From positions 1 to 50,693 of the forward strand of contig JADLFO010000094.1 in assembly GCA_020845455.1 (NCBI GenBank): a DNA stretch of 50,693 bases. Direction: 5' to 3'. Positions 40,046 to 50,569 of the stretch are shown here, piece after piece (the stretch's first letter is position 1; each line of letters begins with the position of its first letter). Position numbers and translations under genes: made by a program. The notes beneath the pieces are model-generated. The model was not told the DNA's origin. It searched no databases and saw nothing but the letters and a program-made list of their open reading frames with translations. This DNA is from Caldilineaceae bacterium. Lineage in GTDB: Bacteria; Chloroflexota; Anaerolineae; Caldilineales; Caldilineaceae.

Positions 40046-40079
40046 CACCGCAAAGTCGCAAAGGGCGCAAAGAAGGCGG
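40046..40079 (+). repeat. Dispersed CACCGCAAAG-type repeat
   Basis: Begins CACCGCAAAGTCGCAAAG and continues GGCGCAAAGAAGGCGG. It is the longest copy of this family in the window and lies just 3' of the isochorismatase-like gene. Confidence 0.75.
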
Positions 40080-40091
40080 AGATCACAAGAG

Positions 40092-40718
40092 CTACGTCGT
40101 AAAACGAATATCGTCCACACGCTTTGTCACCGAGCCGGTGTAGAGCCACGACACCTGGCGCAGCGTCAGCGCCTGGTCAAAGGTCGTCAGCGCCGAAACG
40201 CCCTCGGCAGGCACAACTACATGAAACCAGCGCAGCCCCGCCGACGCCGCCGTGTGCAGCACACAGATGCTGGCGATCGTCCCCACAATCACCAGGTGTT
40301 CCACCTTCCAGACACGGCTGAGGTAGTGGTCGAGCGAGGTGCCATAGAAGCCGTCATAGCGGTTTTTCTGCTCGACCAAGTCGCCCGGCTGCGGGGCCAG
40401 CGCATCCACGATCTGCCAGCCCCAGGCCCCCTGGCGGCAGTGTTCGGGCCAGATCTGCCATTCAAGGTCGCCGTCAAAATGGGTATCCTGCGTATAGGCC
40501 ACACGCACGCCGCTGCGCCGCGCCGCAGCCAACAGACGCTGGATGTTGGGCACGGTCGCTTCGGCGGCGGGCACAACCAGCTTGCCGCCGGGCATCACAA
40601 AATCGTTCTGCATATCCACCACAATCACGGCGCTCTTGGCCGCGGGCAGATCCAACTGCGATTTGTAGGCGATTTCAGGAACCTCGACGGTCGCGCCGGG
40701 GATGGTCTCAAAGCTCAT
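40092..40718 (-). CDS. Isochorismatase-like cysteine hydrolase
   Basis: A 208-residue hydrolase of the isochorismatase/nicotinamidase superfamily. The catalytic triad is Asp35 in VIVVDMQNDF, Lys118 in EQKNRYDGFYGT and Cys152 in GTIASICVLHTA. The residue spacing is closer to the N-carbamoylsarcosine amidase/peroxyureidoacrylate-type branch than to nicotinamidase, whose zinc-ligand pattern is not clear here. GAGAGGAG precedes the ATG. It stands alone, so the substrate is unknown. Confidence 0.88.
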   Translation of the reverse strand: MSFETIPGATVEVPEIAYKSQLDLPAAKSAVIVVDMQNDFVMPGGKLVVPAAEATVPNIQRLLAAARRSGVRVAYTQDTHFDGDLEWQIWPEHCRQGAWGWQIVDALAPQPGDLVEQKNRYDGFYGTSLDHYLSRVWKVEHLVIVGTIASICVLHTAASAGLRWFHVVVPAEGVSALTTFDQALTLRQVSWLYTGSVTKRVDDIRFTT

Positions 40719-40863
40719 GGTGGTTTCTCCTCTCCGGTATACGCACTGCGCTCATACGCCGCTTAATGTGTGTTCCACACTAACCAGCGTCCCGATTATG
40801 CACCGGATTGCACGCTTTGTCCAGTGGACGCTGGGCAGGCATACCGGGTTCGGCCTCCGCCTG

Positions 40864-40872
40864 TGCTACAAT
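40864..40872 (+). promoter_or_regulatory. Possible extended -10 promoter of the dynamin-like gene
   Basis: TGCTACAAT is a TGn-extended -10 with one mismatch to TATAAT. It lies 108 bases upstream of the first possible start codon of the GTPase gene. No good -35 is needed for this type. Confidence 0.35.
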
Positions 40873-40979
40873 GGGGCCGCGCAGGGGCAGTCTGCAACTG
40901 TAGAACGCCGGCCTGCGTAGTGATGATGCCTGAGGGCGCGTCCGGCCCCTGGCTCGGCGCGAGTTGGGTTTGATTTTGC

Positions 40980-42776
40980 TTGGGCACGGGTAGGGATGAT
41001 CTCTTGCACCGCTTAATTTCACGCGACTACGACCAACTGCTGCGCCGCGAGCGCACCTTGCTGGAAAACTTGCGCGTCCATCTGGCCCGGCTCGACGCCG
41101 GTGAAGAGGACCTGCATCTGCTCCAACGCAGCTTACGGCAGCTTGATGAACTGTTTCTGCTTGTGGTGGTGGGCGAATTCAACGCCGGCAAGACCGCGTT
41201 TCTGAACGCACTGCTCGGCAACCGCTTGCTCAGCGAAGGCGTGACCCCAACCACCAGCCAGATCCACCTGCTGCGCTATGGCGACCATCTGCATCAAGAG
41301 CCTTCGGGCGATGATTATCTGCTAATCCAAGTGCCGGTCGATTGGCTGCGTGAGATCAACCTGGTCGACACGCCGGGGACTAACGCCGTCGTCCAGCGCC
41401 ACCAGCAGATCACCGAGCACTTTGTGCCGCGCAGCGACCTGGTGCTCTTTGTCACCAGTGTCGACCGCCCCTTCAGCGAAAGCGAGCGCGCCTTTTTAGA
41501 GCGTATACGCGAGTGGGGCAAGAAGATCGTCATCGTCCTCAACAAGATCGACCTGATTGAGCACCCAGACGACCTGGAACAGGTGTTGGAGTTTGTGCGC
41601 GTCAACGCGCGCCAATTGTTGGGCGTGGAGCCGCAGATCTTTCCGGTCAGCGCGCGGCTGGCGTTGCAGGCCAAACAGGCCGCCCATGCCGAGGGCCACG
41701 CGCCGCGCGGCGATGTGTGGGAGCGCAGCCGCTTTGAGACGCTGGAGCGCTACATCCTCACCACGCTCGACGCGGGCCAGCGGCTGCGGCTCAAGTTGGA
41801 AAACCCCTTGGGGGTGGCCGCCCGGCTCATCGTCCGCTACGGCCAGGTCATCGCCGCCCGCCAAGATGTGCTCAAGGGCGACTTCCAGACGCTGGACACC
41901 ATCGAAGAACAGTTGACCGCCTATGAGACGGATATGCGCCGCGACTTCAACTATCAGCGCAGCCATGTGGACAATGTGCTCTATGAGATGGCCGAACGCG
42001 GCGACCGCTTCTTCGACGAGACGCTGCGTATCAGCCGCGTCTTTGACCTGGTCAACGCCGAAAAGGTGCGCGGCGAATTCGAGCGCCAGGTGGTGGGCGA
42101 CACCAGCCGGATGATCGAGCGCCACGTCAACGAGTTGATCGACTGGCTGGTCGAGCGCGACTATCGCCAATGGCGCGCCGTGATGGACTACCTCAACCGC
42201 CGCGCCGGCCAACACGCCGACAAACTGGTCGGCCAGATGACCGGCGAGTTTGAGTTCAACCGCCAGGCAATGTTGGCGAGCGTAGGCCGCGCCGCACAGC
42301 ATGTGGTGGACGGCTATGACCGCGAGGCCGAATCGCTTAAACTGGCCCAGGAGGTGCAAAAGGCGATCATCCAGACCGCCGCCGTGGAGGTAGGCGCGCT
42401 GGGGCTGGGCGCGCTGCTGGTGGCGCTGCTGCACACGACCCTGCTCGACGTCACCGGCATTGTTGGGGCGGGCGCCATTGCCGCGTTGGGCCTCTATGTC
42501 CTGCCCTACCGCCGCGGCAAGGTCAAGGCCGAACTGCGCGAACGCATCAACGTGCTGCGCGGCCAACTGGAGGCTGCCTTGGAAAAACAGTTCGAGCAGG
42601 AATTAAACGCCGGCATCCGGCGCATTCGCGAGGCGATCGCGCCCTATACACGCTTTGTGCGTGTCGAACGGGAGAAACTGGAGAAGCTGGAGACCGACCT
42701 GGACGCGGCCCAACAAGAGACGGACGCGCTGCGCCATGCCGTGCAGACGCTGGGCGCAGCGGAGCGGGCCACATGA
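40980..42776 (+). CDS. Dynamin-family GTPase (bacterial dynamin-like protein)
   Basis: A 598-residue membrane-remodelling-type GTPase. G1 is GEFNAGKT (65-72), G2 lies around TPTTSQ (89-94), G3 is DTPG (130-133) and G4 NKID (188-191). The second half is long and helical. A hydrophobic hairpin of about 35 residues near 465-505 (GALGLGALLVALLHTTLL and AGAIAALGLYVL) can insert in membrane like the dynamin paddle, followed by a coiled-coil end. The start is TTG at 40980 or, with a better AGGGAT site, TTG at 41004. The last base pairs overlap the GNAT gene as ATGA. Bacterial relatives are linked to membrane repair and phage defence; which applies here is unknown. Confidence 0.88.
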   Translation: MGTGRDDLLHRLISRDYDQLLRRERTLLENLRVHLARLDAGEEDLHLLQRSLRQLDELFLLVVVGEFNAGKTAFLNALLGNRLLSEGVTPTTSQIHLLRYGDHLHQEPSGDDYLLIQVPVDWLREINLVDTPGTNAVVQRHQQITEHFVPRSDLVLFVTSVDRPFSESERAFLERIREWGKKIVIVLNKIDLIEHPDDLEQVLEFVRVNARQLLGVEPQIFPVSARLALQAKQAAHAEGHAPRGDVWERSRFETLERYILTTLDAGQRLRLKLENPLGVAARLIVRYGQVIAARQDVLKGDFQTLDTIEEQLTAYETDMRRDFNYQRSHVDNVLYEMAERGDRFFDETLRISRVFDLVNAEKVRGEFERQVVGDTSRMIERHVNELIDWLVERDYRQWRAVMDYLNRRAGQHADKLVGQMTGEFEFNRQAMLASVGRAAQHVVDGYDREAESLKLAQEVQKAIIQTAAVEVGALGLGALLVALLHTTLLDVTGIVGAGAIAALGLYVLPYRRGKVKAELRERINVLRGQLEAALEKQFEQELNAGIRRIREAIAPYTRFVRVEREKLEKLETDLDAAQQETDALRHAVQTLGAAERAT

Positions 42777-43399
42777 GCGGCAGCCTGAGCAGCAGTGCAA
42801 GCAACGGTGTGAGCAACGATACGGGCAGCAATACGGGCGATAGCGCGAGCGGCAAGATGAGTCACGTCATCTCGCTGCTGCCCTTGGCCGCCGAGCATCA
42901 CACCGAGGCGCTGCAGCAGGTCTACCGTGCCACACCCGTCTATTGGCAGATGTACCATTTGCCCGCCGCCCCCGCCGGCCAGGCCGCACACGACTTGGCC
43001 GCGGCCCAAGAGACGCCGGGCCGCCATCTGTTGGGTATTGTGCGCCGCCTGGTGGCCGACGACCCCGCGGCAGGGGTGGAGATGGTCGGCGTGGTGGACC
43101 TGCGGCTGCACTGGCCTGCGCCGGATATAGCCTACATCGGTATGATCATGGTGGCCGAGCCTTATCAGCGCCAGGGCATCGGCAGCGAAGCGTGGCGGCT
43201 GGTGCGCCCCTGGCTGGCGCGCAGCGCGCAGATGAAGACGGCGAGGCTGGGGGTCGAACAGTTCAACCCCGGCGCGCTCCGGTTCTTTCAACAGATCGGC
43301 TTTGCCCTCACCGGCCGGACCGACCGCGTGCGCTCCGGCCAACGCTGGGTGCGGCTGTTGTATATGGAGCAATCTCTTGTCGAACTGCAAACAGATTGA
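42773..43399 (+). CDS. GNAT-family N-acetyltransferase
   Basis: A 208-residue protein. After a low-complexity S/N/G-rich head (1-28) the GNAT fold begins at MSHVISLLPLAAEH. The acetyl-CoA loop YQRQGIGSEAWRLV and the C-terminal NPGALRFFQQIGFALTGRT are clear. The ATG overlaps the stop of the dynamin-like gene (ATGA), so the two are translationally coupled; an internal ATG at 42857 could be the true domain start. The serine-rich head is encoded by near-repetitive DNA and may be a recent addition. The acceptor is unknown. Confidence 0.85.
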   Translation: MSGSLSSSASNGVSNDTGSNTGDSASGKMSHVISLLPLAAEHHTEALQQVYRATPVYWQMYHLPAAPAGQAAHDLAAAQETPGRHLLGIVRRLVADDPAAGVEMVGVVDLRLHWPAPDIAYIGMIMVAEPYQRQGIGSEAWRLVRPWLARSAQMKTARLGVEQFNPGALRFFQQIGFALTGRTDRVRSGQRWVRLLYMEQSLVELQTD

Positions 43400-43410
43400 T
43401 ACAAGCGCGC

Positions 43411-43740
43411 ATGACGACTGCCATCCTTTGTCCATATCTGGGCGCCTCAGTTGAACTGACCGACGAACGACACCAGCATATATTGGACAAGCATCCCGAC
43501 CTATTGCCGGATCATTTTGACCAGTTGGCAGAGACCATCACCGAGCCGGACGAGATCAGACAGGACACACGTTTTCCCAGCACATACCTCTTCGCCCGTT
43601 GGCATGATGACATTCGGGGCGGCAAAAACCTCGTAGTGGTGGTCGTCTCCGATCCAGCCCCAGCAGCACGGCATTGGGTTGTTACGGCCTATCTGTCGCA
43701 TCAAGTGCGGCAAGGGGAGACCCTATGGAAGCGCAATTAG
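43411..43740 (+). CDS. Putative RNase-like toxin of the barnase-EndoU-ColicinE5 type (PBECR-like)
   Basis: A 109-residue protein. LTDERHQHILDKHPDLL, a middle stretch EPDEIRQDTRFPSTYLFAR, and the strand pairs NLVVVVVSD and HWVVTAYLSHQV follow the compact helix-then-sheet pattern of small BECR/RelE-like domains (L T eERw.HIl.rHPE...Vv....iTAY). The conserved His, Arg and Thr/Ser/Tyr are in place for a metal-independent RNase, but activity is only inferred. The DUF2283 gene starts inside its last 16 bases. Together they look like a toxin-antitoxin-style pair. Confidence 0.6.
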   Translation: MTTAILCPYLGASVELTDERHQHILDKHPDLLPDHFDQLAETITEPDEIRQDTRFPSTYLFARWHDDIRGGKNLVVVVVSDPAPAARHWVVTAYLSHQVRQGETLWKRN

Positions 43741-43967
43741 TTGTTGAATATGATCGGGTGGGCGACATTCTCTATCTGGGCAAAACCACACCCTACCCCG
43801 AACAAGAGACCGAAGAACTTGATTACGGTGTGATCGCACGGTTGAACCCAACCACTAGCGAGATCGAAAATCTTGAGGTGATGTTCTTTTCCCAGCGTTT
43901 AGCAAGCGGCGAAGTACTGCGTTTACCCATTCTGGCAGAATTTTACCTAGCGGGAACCGCATCCTAG
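43725..43967 (+). CDS. DUF2283-family small protein (possible antitoxin)
   Basis: An 80-residue protein starting MEAQLVVEYDRVGDILYLGK, the typical Y-D-x-x-x-D-x-L-Y-I start of DUF2283, followed by GVIARLNPTTSEIENLEVMFFSQRL. The ATG at 43725 lies behind AAGGGGAG and overlaps the preceding gene by 16 bases. DUF2283 genes are often next to small toxin-like or DUF4258-like genes, so an antitoxin role is plausible but not established. Confidence 0.8.
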   Translation: MEAQLVVEYDRVGDILYLGKTTPYPEQETEELDYGVIARLNPTTSEIENLEVMFFSQRLASGEVLRLPILAEFYLAGTAS

Positions 43968-46315
<2,348 letters not shown>

Positions 46316-46364
46316 TCCGCCTTGAGTGTCCTAGACCGTAGGTGCGGCTTCTTGTCCCTCGTTT

Positions 46365-46391
46365 CTTTGCGCTCTTTGCGTCCGTTGCGGT
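46365..46391 (-). repeat. Dispersed GCAAAG-type repeat, inverted copy
   Basis: On the minus strand it reads ACCGCAACGGACGCAAAG then AGCGCAAAG. Preceded by a half REP-like element (GTAGGTGCGG, 46338-46347). Confidence 0.65.
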
Positions 46392-46417
46392 TCAGATCAC
46401 TGAGCGCGACGCTAGAA

Positions 46418-46453
46418 ACGCAGAAGCCGCCGGGATTCCGGCGGCTTCTGCGT
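46418..46453 (+). terminator. Strong hairpin downstream of the pgi-Nudix unit
   Basis: ACGCAGAAGCCGCCGG, loop GATT, CCGGCGGCTTCTGCGT: a perfect 16-bp stem about 100 bases after the Nudix stop. No T-run follows. Confidence 0.6.
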
Positions 46454-46749
46454 GGGCCATTGTCTGGCACGATGCGATTGCGGCGGCCTGGGCAGTGGAC
46501 GGTGTGTGGCAACGCCAGGCGGTAGATGTGGTGGGGAATCGTGAAGAAGAGATGCAGGCCGGAGTGGCGGTCTCCCGCCTGCAGTGGGGAGTCCCAGTCC
46601 TGCCGCTTCGCAATCCACGCCATCATGACACAGGTTCATCTAGATAAACGTAGTCTGGCGTGCGATTACGGCATCAACTGCAGCAACTTGCCCCAATCTG
46701 CGAAAATCCGCCTGCGCGGCAGCGCCGCCTCTGCTTTCTCCCCTGCGCG
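46454..46749. other. Spacer of about 300 bases without an identified gene
   Basis: Several frames are open, but none resembles a known protein and none has a convincing ribosome-binding site. It lies between the pgi-Nudix terminator and the stop of the convergent dikinase gene. Confidence 0.4.
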
Positions 46750-49455
46750 CTAGGCCGCCCTCGCCGCGTCGCTTGGGGTTTCCTGCCCGTCGATGCCGTC
46801 GAGCAGTTCGACATAGCCCAGCGTGCCGTCGATGCGCACCCGCTGCCCGGTCTGGATTTTGCGCGTCGCCTCCGGCACAGCCACCACCGCGGGGATGCCA
46901 TATTCACGCGCCACCACCGAACCGTGCGTCATCAGCCCGCCGGTCTCCATCACCAGCCCGGCGGCATTGAGAAAGAGCGGCGTCCAGCCGGGATCGGTGA
47001 AGGGGGCGATCAGGATCTCACCCGGGCGCAGCCGCGCCGTCTGGGGGTCCAACACCACATGCGCAGCCCCTTCGACGATCCCCGCCGAGACCGGTGTGCC
47101 CGGCAGCGCCCCCGCGGGAAGATCCGCATGCCGATACTGCGCCGCCACGATCTCACCCTCGCTGGTGAGTACGCGCGGGGGCGTCATGTGCCAATAGCGC
47201 CGAAAGTCGTGACGGCGGTGCGCGATCCGGCTGCGCACTTCCTGCTGTGGATGTTCCAGCGCCGCAATCAGTTCGTTCAAATCCAGGAACCAGACATCGT
47301 CGACTTGGTCGATCCGCCCTTGGGCCTGGAGTTGTGCGCCCGCATCCAAGACCAGCCGGCGGGTCATGCCGCGCACTTGGATCAGCAGATACTTGGGGTG
47401 TTCGCGCACGGGCAGCACGCTGCGCACCACCCGCGCCATACGCCGCACAAAACGCCCGCGCAGCCAGCCCCAAGGGCCTTGCGCCGCCTTCTCCACTAGG
47501 CGCGCCATGGCGGCTTCGCCGGCCTGGGCCAGCGCCGCATGCTTGGCGCGGTGTGCGCCCGGCGCGGCCTGCAGGTTGACGACCACCATCTGCAAGAGCG
47601 AGGCGGGCGCTTCGGCCCAGCTAGGCCGGCTGATGTCGATCTCCGACGGGCCGCGCATGCCATAGCGTGCGATAAAGCGATCCCAGGCCGCCATAAACGC
47701 CGACCCGCCCGGCACTTGGGCCGCAGTCGCCAGTGCGGTTTCGGCGTCGTAGCCGCGCAGATGCGCCATCAAGGCCGGCGATTGGCGGGCGATGTCGGCC
47801 AGGTCGCCCACCGCTAGGTCCATCTCGGTCGTGACATTGCCATACAACCCGCGCGCCACGGCTTCGGCCTCGTCGGCCATGCCCAAGCGGCGGCCCCACA
47901 GGCTCAACTGAAACTTGGCCTGGACGCCTGCAAAAATATAGGGCGCAAACTCATGGAAAACTTGGAGTAATGCCACGCAGAGGATCGCGCGCGCCACACG
48001 CAGCCGGGGTGCGCCCGGCGCGGCCGCGTCAAGCCGGGCCTTGGTCGCGGCCGCATAGCGCTCGACAGAGCGATCCACCCGGTCTGTCGACCCCTCCGGC
48101 GGCAGCCAGAGCAGCCGCGCCCAGCCGGGGCCGGCGATGGGCAGGAGGTTGCGCAGAAAGCGGCCGAGGCTACCGCGGCGCGCGTCTGCGTTGGCGTGGA
48201 ACTCCGGCCGCGCCATGATCTGGCGCAGCGCGTCGGCGCTGAGCGCGTCGGCCATTGCCCCCAACAGGCGCGGGATCAACTTGCCCAGCCCGCGCATCAA
48301 CAGCAGCGGCGTGATGTCGAGATAGAGCCGGCCCGCTGCGGTCTTGACCAGCGGGTTCTCGCCGCGCAGGTCGCCGCCCTTGCCATAGGGAAAGAGCGTG
48401 CGCCAGAAGGAGAGCGCCAGCGGCGGCATGGGGTCGGTCATCACCTGGGCATGGCTGAGGCTGAAATAGGCATGCAGACCGTCGTCCGCCGGCTGCGGCA
48501 TAGGCAGCGGAAAGAGCGACGTAATCGGGCGGCTCTGGAGCAGATAAATCTTGCCGTCCGCCAGCGCCCATTCGATGTCCTGGGGCGTGCCAAAGTGGCT
48601 CTCGACGCGCGTGCCCAGACGCGCCAGTTCCATCACCTGCGCATCGTCCAAGACGCGGGCGGTGCGCGCCGCGCCTTCGATGGGGGTGCGACGTGTGCCG
48701 CCGTTGGCGTCGGGGCGGATGGCAAGCTGCTTATCGCCCACCTGGAGATCGGCGATCCGGCCGCTGCGTTTGTCCACCGTATAGAGGTCAGGCGTCACCA
48801 GCCCGGCCACCAGCGCCTCGCCCAAACCATAGCCAGCGTCGATGGTGATGCGCCCGCGGTGGCTGGTCACCGGGTCGGCGGTAAAGAGGATGCCCGCCGC
48901 ATCGGGCATCACCATGCGCTGCACGACCACCGCCAGCGCCACGCTGCGATGGGCAAAGCCGTTCTTGGCGCGGTAGAGAATGGCGCGGTCGGTAAAGAGC
49001 GAGACCCAGCAGTCGCGCAGCCGCGCCAGCAGGTCATCCCGGCTGCGCACGTTGAGAAAGGTATCCTGCTGGCCCGCAAACGAGGCGTCGGGCAGGTCTT
49101 CGGCGGTGGCGCTGGAGCGCACGGCATAGGCGTGATCCGTGCCCTGGACCTGCCAGGCGGCGACCACCGCCTGGGCCACATCGCCCGGCACAGGCAGCGC
49201 GGCCAACTGCGCCCGCACCGCGGCCCCCGCCGCGCGCGCCGCGTCCACATCGTCGGGGCCGAGCGCATCGAGGCGGGCGTAGACCGCGCCGGCGGCGCTT
49301 GCGATCCAGTGCTGAAAGGCGGCGGTCGTCACACAGAAGCCGGGCGGGACCGGAAACCCGGCGCGCGCCATCTCGCCCAGGTTAGCGCCCTTGCCGCCCA
49401 CCGTGGGCAGGTCTGCGGCGCTGATGACATCAAACGGCAGGGTATAGTCACTCAT
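46750..49455 (-). CDS. PEP-synthase/rifampicin-phosphotransferase-like dikinase
   Basis: A 901-residue three-domain enzyme. The N-terminal ATP-binding domain starts with PTVGGKGANLGEMARAG and AVRSSATAEDLPDASFAGQ, and contains VQRMVMPDAAGILFTADP and DAGYGLGE. The long middle part (about 330-790) is helix-rich and variable. The C-terminal swivelling domain has GGLMTHGSVVAREYGIPAVV with phospho-acceptor His844. The order ATP domain, variable middle, His domain and the length near 870-900 fit rifampicin phosphotransferases rather than true PEP synthase, which ends with a PEP-binding barrel that is missing here. The start overlaps the stop of a TetR-type gene by four bases (ATGA). Rifamycin inactivation is possible; many such proteins have unknown substrates. 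Confidence 0.85.
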   Translation of the reverse strand: MSDYTLPFDVISAADLPTVGGKGANLGEMARAGFPVPPGFCVTTAAFQHWIASAAGAVYARLDALGPDDVDAARAAGAAVRAQLAALPVPGDVAQAVVAAWQVQGTDHAYAVRSSATAEDLPDASFAGQQDTFLNVRSRDDLLARLRDCWVSLFTDRAILYRAKNGFAHRSVALAVVVQRMVMPDAAGILFTADPVTSHRGRITIDAGYGLGEALVAGLVTPDLYTVDKRSGRIADLQVGDKQLAIRPDANGGTRRTPIEGAARTARVLDDAQVMELARLGTRVESHFGTPQDIEWALADGKIYLLQSRPITSLFPLPMPQPADDGLHAYFSLSHAQVMTDPMPPLALSFWRTLFPYGKGGDLRGENPLVKTAAGRLYLDITPLLLMRGLGKLIPRLLGAMADALSADALRQIMARPEFHANADARRGSLGRFLRNLLPIAGPGWARLLWLPPEGSTDRVDRSVERYAAATKARLDAAAPGAPRLRVARAILCVALLQVFHEFAPYIFAGVQAKFQLSLWGRRLGMADEAEAVARGLYGNVTTEMDLAVGDLADIARQSPALMAHLRGYDAETALATAAQVPGGSAFMAAWDRFIARYGMRGPSEIDISRPSWAEAPASLLQMVVVNLQAAPGAHRAKHAALAQAGEAAMARLVEKAAQGPWGWLRGRFVRRMARVVRSVLPVREHPKYLLIQVRGMTRRLVLDAGAQLQAQGRIDQVDDVWFLDLNELIAALEHPQQEVRSRIAHRRHDFRRYWHMTPPRVLTSEGEIVAAQYRHADLPAGALPGTPVSAGIVEGAAHVVLDPQTARLRPGEILIAPFTDPGWTPLFLNAAGLVMETGGLMTHGSVVAREYGIPAVVAVPEATRKIQTGQRVRIDGTLGYVELLDGIDGQETPSDAARAA

Positions 49456-50261
49456 GGCTCAGGCTCCAGATAGGTAGGTTGATGCGGTGCAGCTTCGGGA
49501 GACAGGGCCGCACCATGCAAAAAGAGACGGGTCAAACAGCGCGCCACTTGTTCGGGATCGTCCAGCGGGTGATCGTAGAACTGCACGCCGAGCAGGGCAT
49601 GCCCAAACATCATGCCCAGAAAGGAGAGCGCCAGTTCAAAGGGATCGCCGGCGCGCAGGCGGCCTGCGGCCATCTGCCGCTCAATATAGCCGGCCAGGGC
49701 ATGGGCGCTGCGCCCTTCGACGCTTTGCAGCCGGTGGCGCAGCGCGACGGCGGTTGCGCCGTCCTGCAAGGCCAACTGAAACAGGTCGCGGTTGTCATGC
49801 ATGAACTGTAGAGCAGCGCCCGCCAGCGCGGTGAGGTCCTCTTCGAGATCGCCGTTGCGCGTGGCCGCCAGTTCACGCAGCCGGCGGCGTGGCGCGCTGG
49901 CCTGGATAAACGCCTGAACCAGCGCCTCCTTGCTGCCAAAATGGCGGTAGATCGTGGCAGGGCCGACATCCGCCTCCTGGGCGATCTGCTCGACCGTGGC
50001 GGCGGCGAACCCCTCCCGGCCAAAGAGGGCGCGCGCCGCCTGCAAGACGCGTGTGCGCACGTCGGGGGCCAGCAGGTCGCCGGCGCTCAGCCCGCGCTCG
50101 CGGATCAAGCGCTGCACCAAGGCGCGGCGGCTGCCAAACCGCCGGTAGAGCGTGGCGCGCGACAGCCCGCTGGCCGCGGCCAGCCGTTCCATGGTCAGCC
50201 CGTCGCCCGGTTCCGCCAACAGGCGCGCCGCGGTCTCTAGCACGGCGTCGTCCTCTGGCAT
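49452..50261 (-). CDS. TetR-family regulator with two tandem HTH domains
   Basis: A 269-residue regulator with two TetR-type helix-turn-helix domains in a row. HTH1 is at about 24-44 (TMERLAAASGLSRATLYRRFG) and HTH2 at about 90-110 (TVEQIAQEADVGPATIYRHFG), followed by a C-terminal ligand/dimer domain. Usual TetR proteins have one HTH and about 200 residues. ATG 50261 is chosen; upstream codons run through the promoter region. It is the first gene of a two-gene unit with the dikinase (ATGA overlap), so it probably represses its own operon. The duplicated reading head could recognise extended or paired operators. Confidence 0.85.
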   Translation of the reverse strand: MPEDDAVLETAARLLAEPGDGLTMERLAAASGLSRATLYRRFGSRRALVQRLIRERGLSAGDLLAPDVRTRVLQAARALFGREGFAAATVEQIAQEADVGPATIYRHFGSKEALVQAFIQASAPRRRLRELAATRNGDLEEDLTALAGAALQFMHDNRDLFQLALQDGATAVALRHRLQSVEGRSAHALAGYIERQMAAGRLRAGDPFELALSFLGMMFGHALLGVQFYDHPLDDPEQVARCLTRLFLHGAALSPEAAPHQPTYLEPEP

Positions 50262-50341
50262 ATTTACCTGTGGCGCTTGTATGGTCGTTGCTTCCACATC
50301 GAACCCCCTGGCACAGGCCAACCGCGCAAGATGAAATGATA

Positions 50342-50380
50342 CGATAGATATTTGTATCACTCGTACCGTATCTTTGTCAA
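50342..50380 (-). promoter_or_regulatory. Promoter/operator of the double-HTH TetR operon
   Basis: On the minus strand TTGACA (50380-50375) and TACAAA (50356-50351) are 18 bases apart. GATAC/GTATC units repeat through and beyond this region: the plus strand has GATAC at 50339-50343, GTATC at 50354-50358 and GTATC at 50368-50372. Such repeated half-sites over a promoter fit autorepression by the TetR-type protein. Confidence 0.5.
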
Positions 50381-50403
50381 GTACGAAAGCTCTCAATCCA
50401 ATC

Positions 50404-50434
50404 AAAAAGCCTCCCTGTCAACGACCAGGGAGGC
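50404..50434 (-). terminator. Rho-independent terminator of the SMR gene
   Basis: On the minus strand GCCTCCCTG, an 8-base loop and CAGGGAGGC are followed by TTTTT. It lies downstream of the SMR-type gene at the window end and upstream of the TetR promoter, so it separates the two units. Confidence 0.8.
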
Positions 50435-50569
50435 GGGTCAAGCACCTGTTTGCCGGCGGTATGCCCCAGCAGCGCCAATATGTATCGGGGTATCGGATTG
50501 ACGGTCCATGACCATATCACGCCCGTGACCCTATCACGAGTGTGTTGCTGCTGTGGCCGACTCAGGCGC

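Noticed and set aside
42787-42855. AGC-rich near-repeats at the start of the GNAT gene as a possible CRISPR or microsatellite
   Set aside because: The units are irregular, very short and in frame; they encode only a serine/asparagine/glycine-rich head.
48196-49473. Plus-strand frame of 425 codons opposite the dikinase
   Set aside because: R/H/G-rich mirror frame of a recognised gene.
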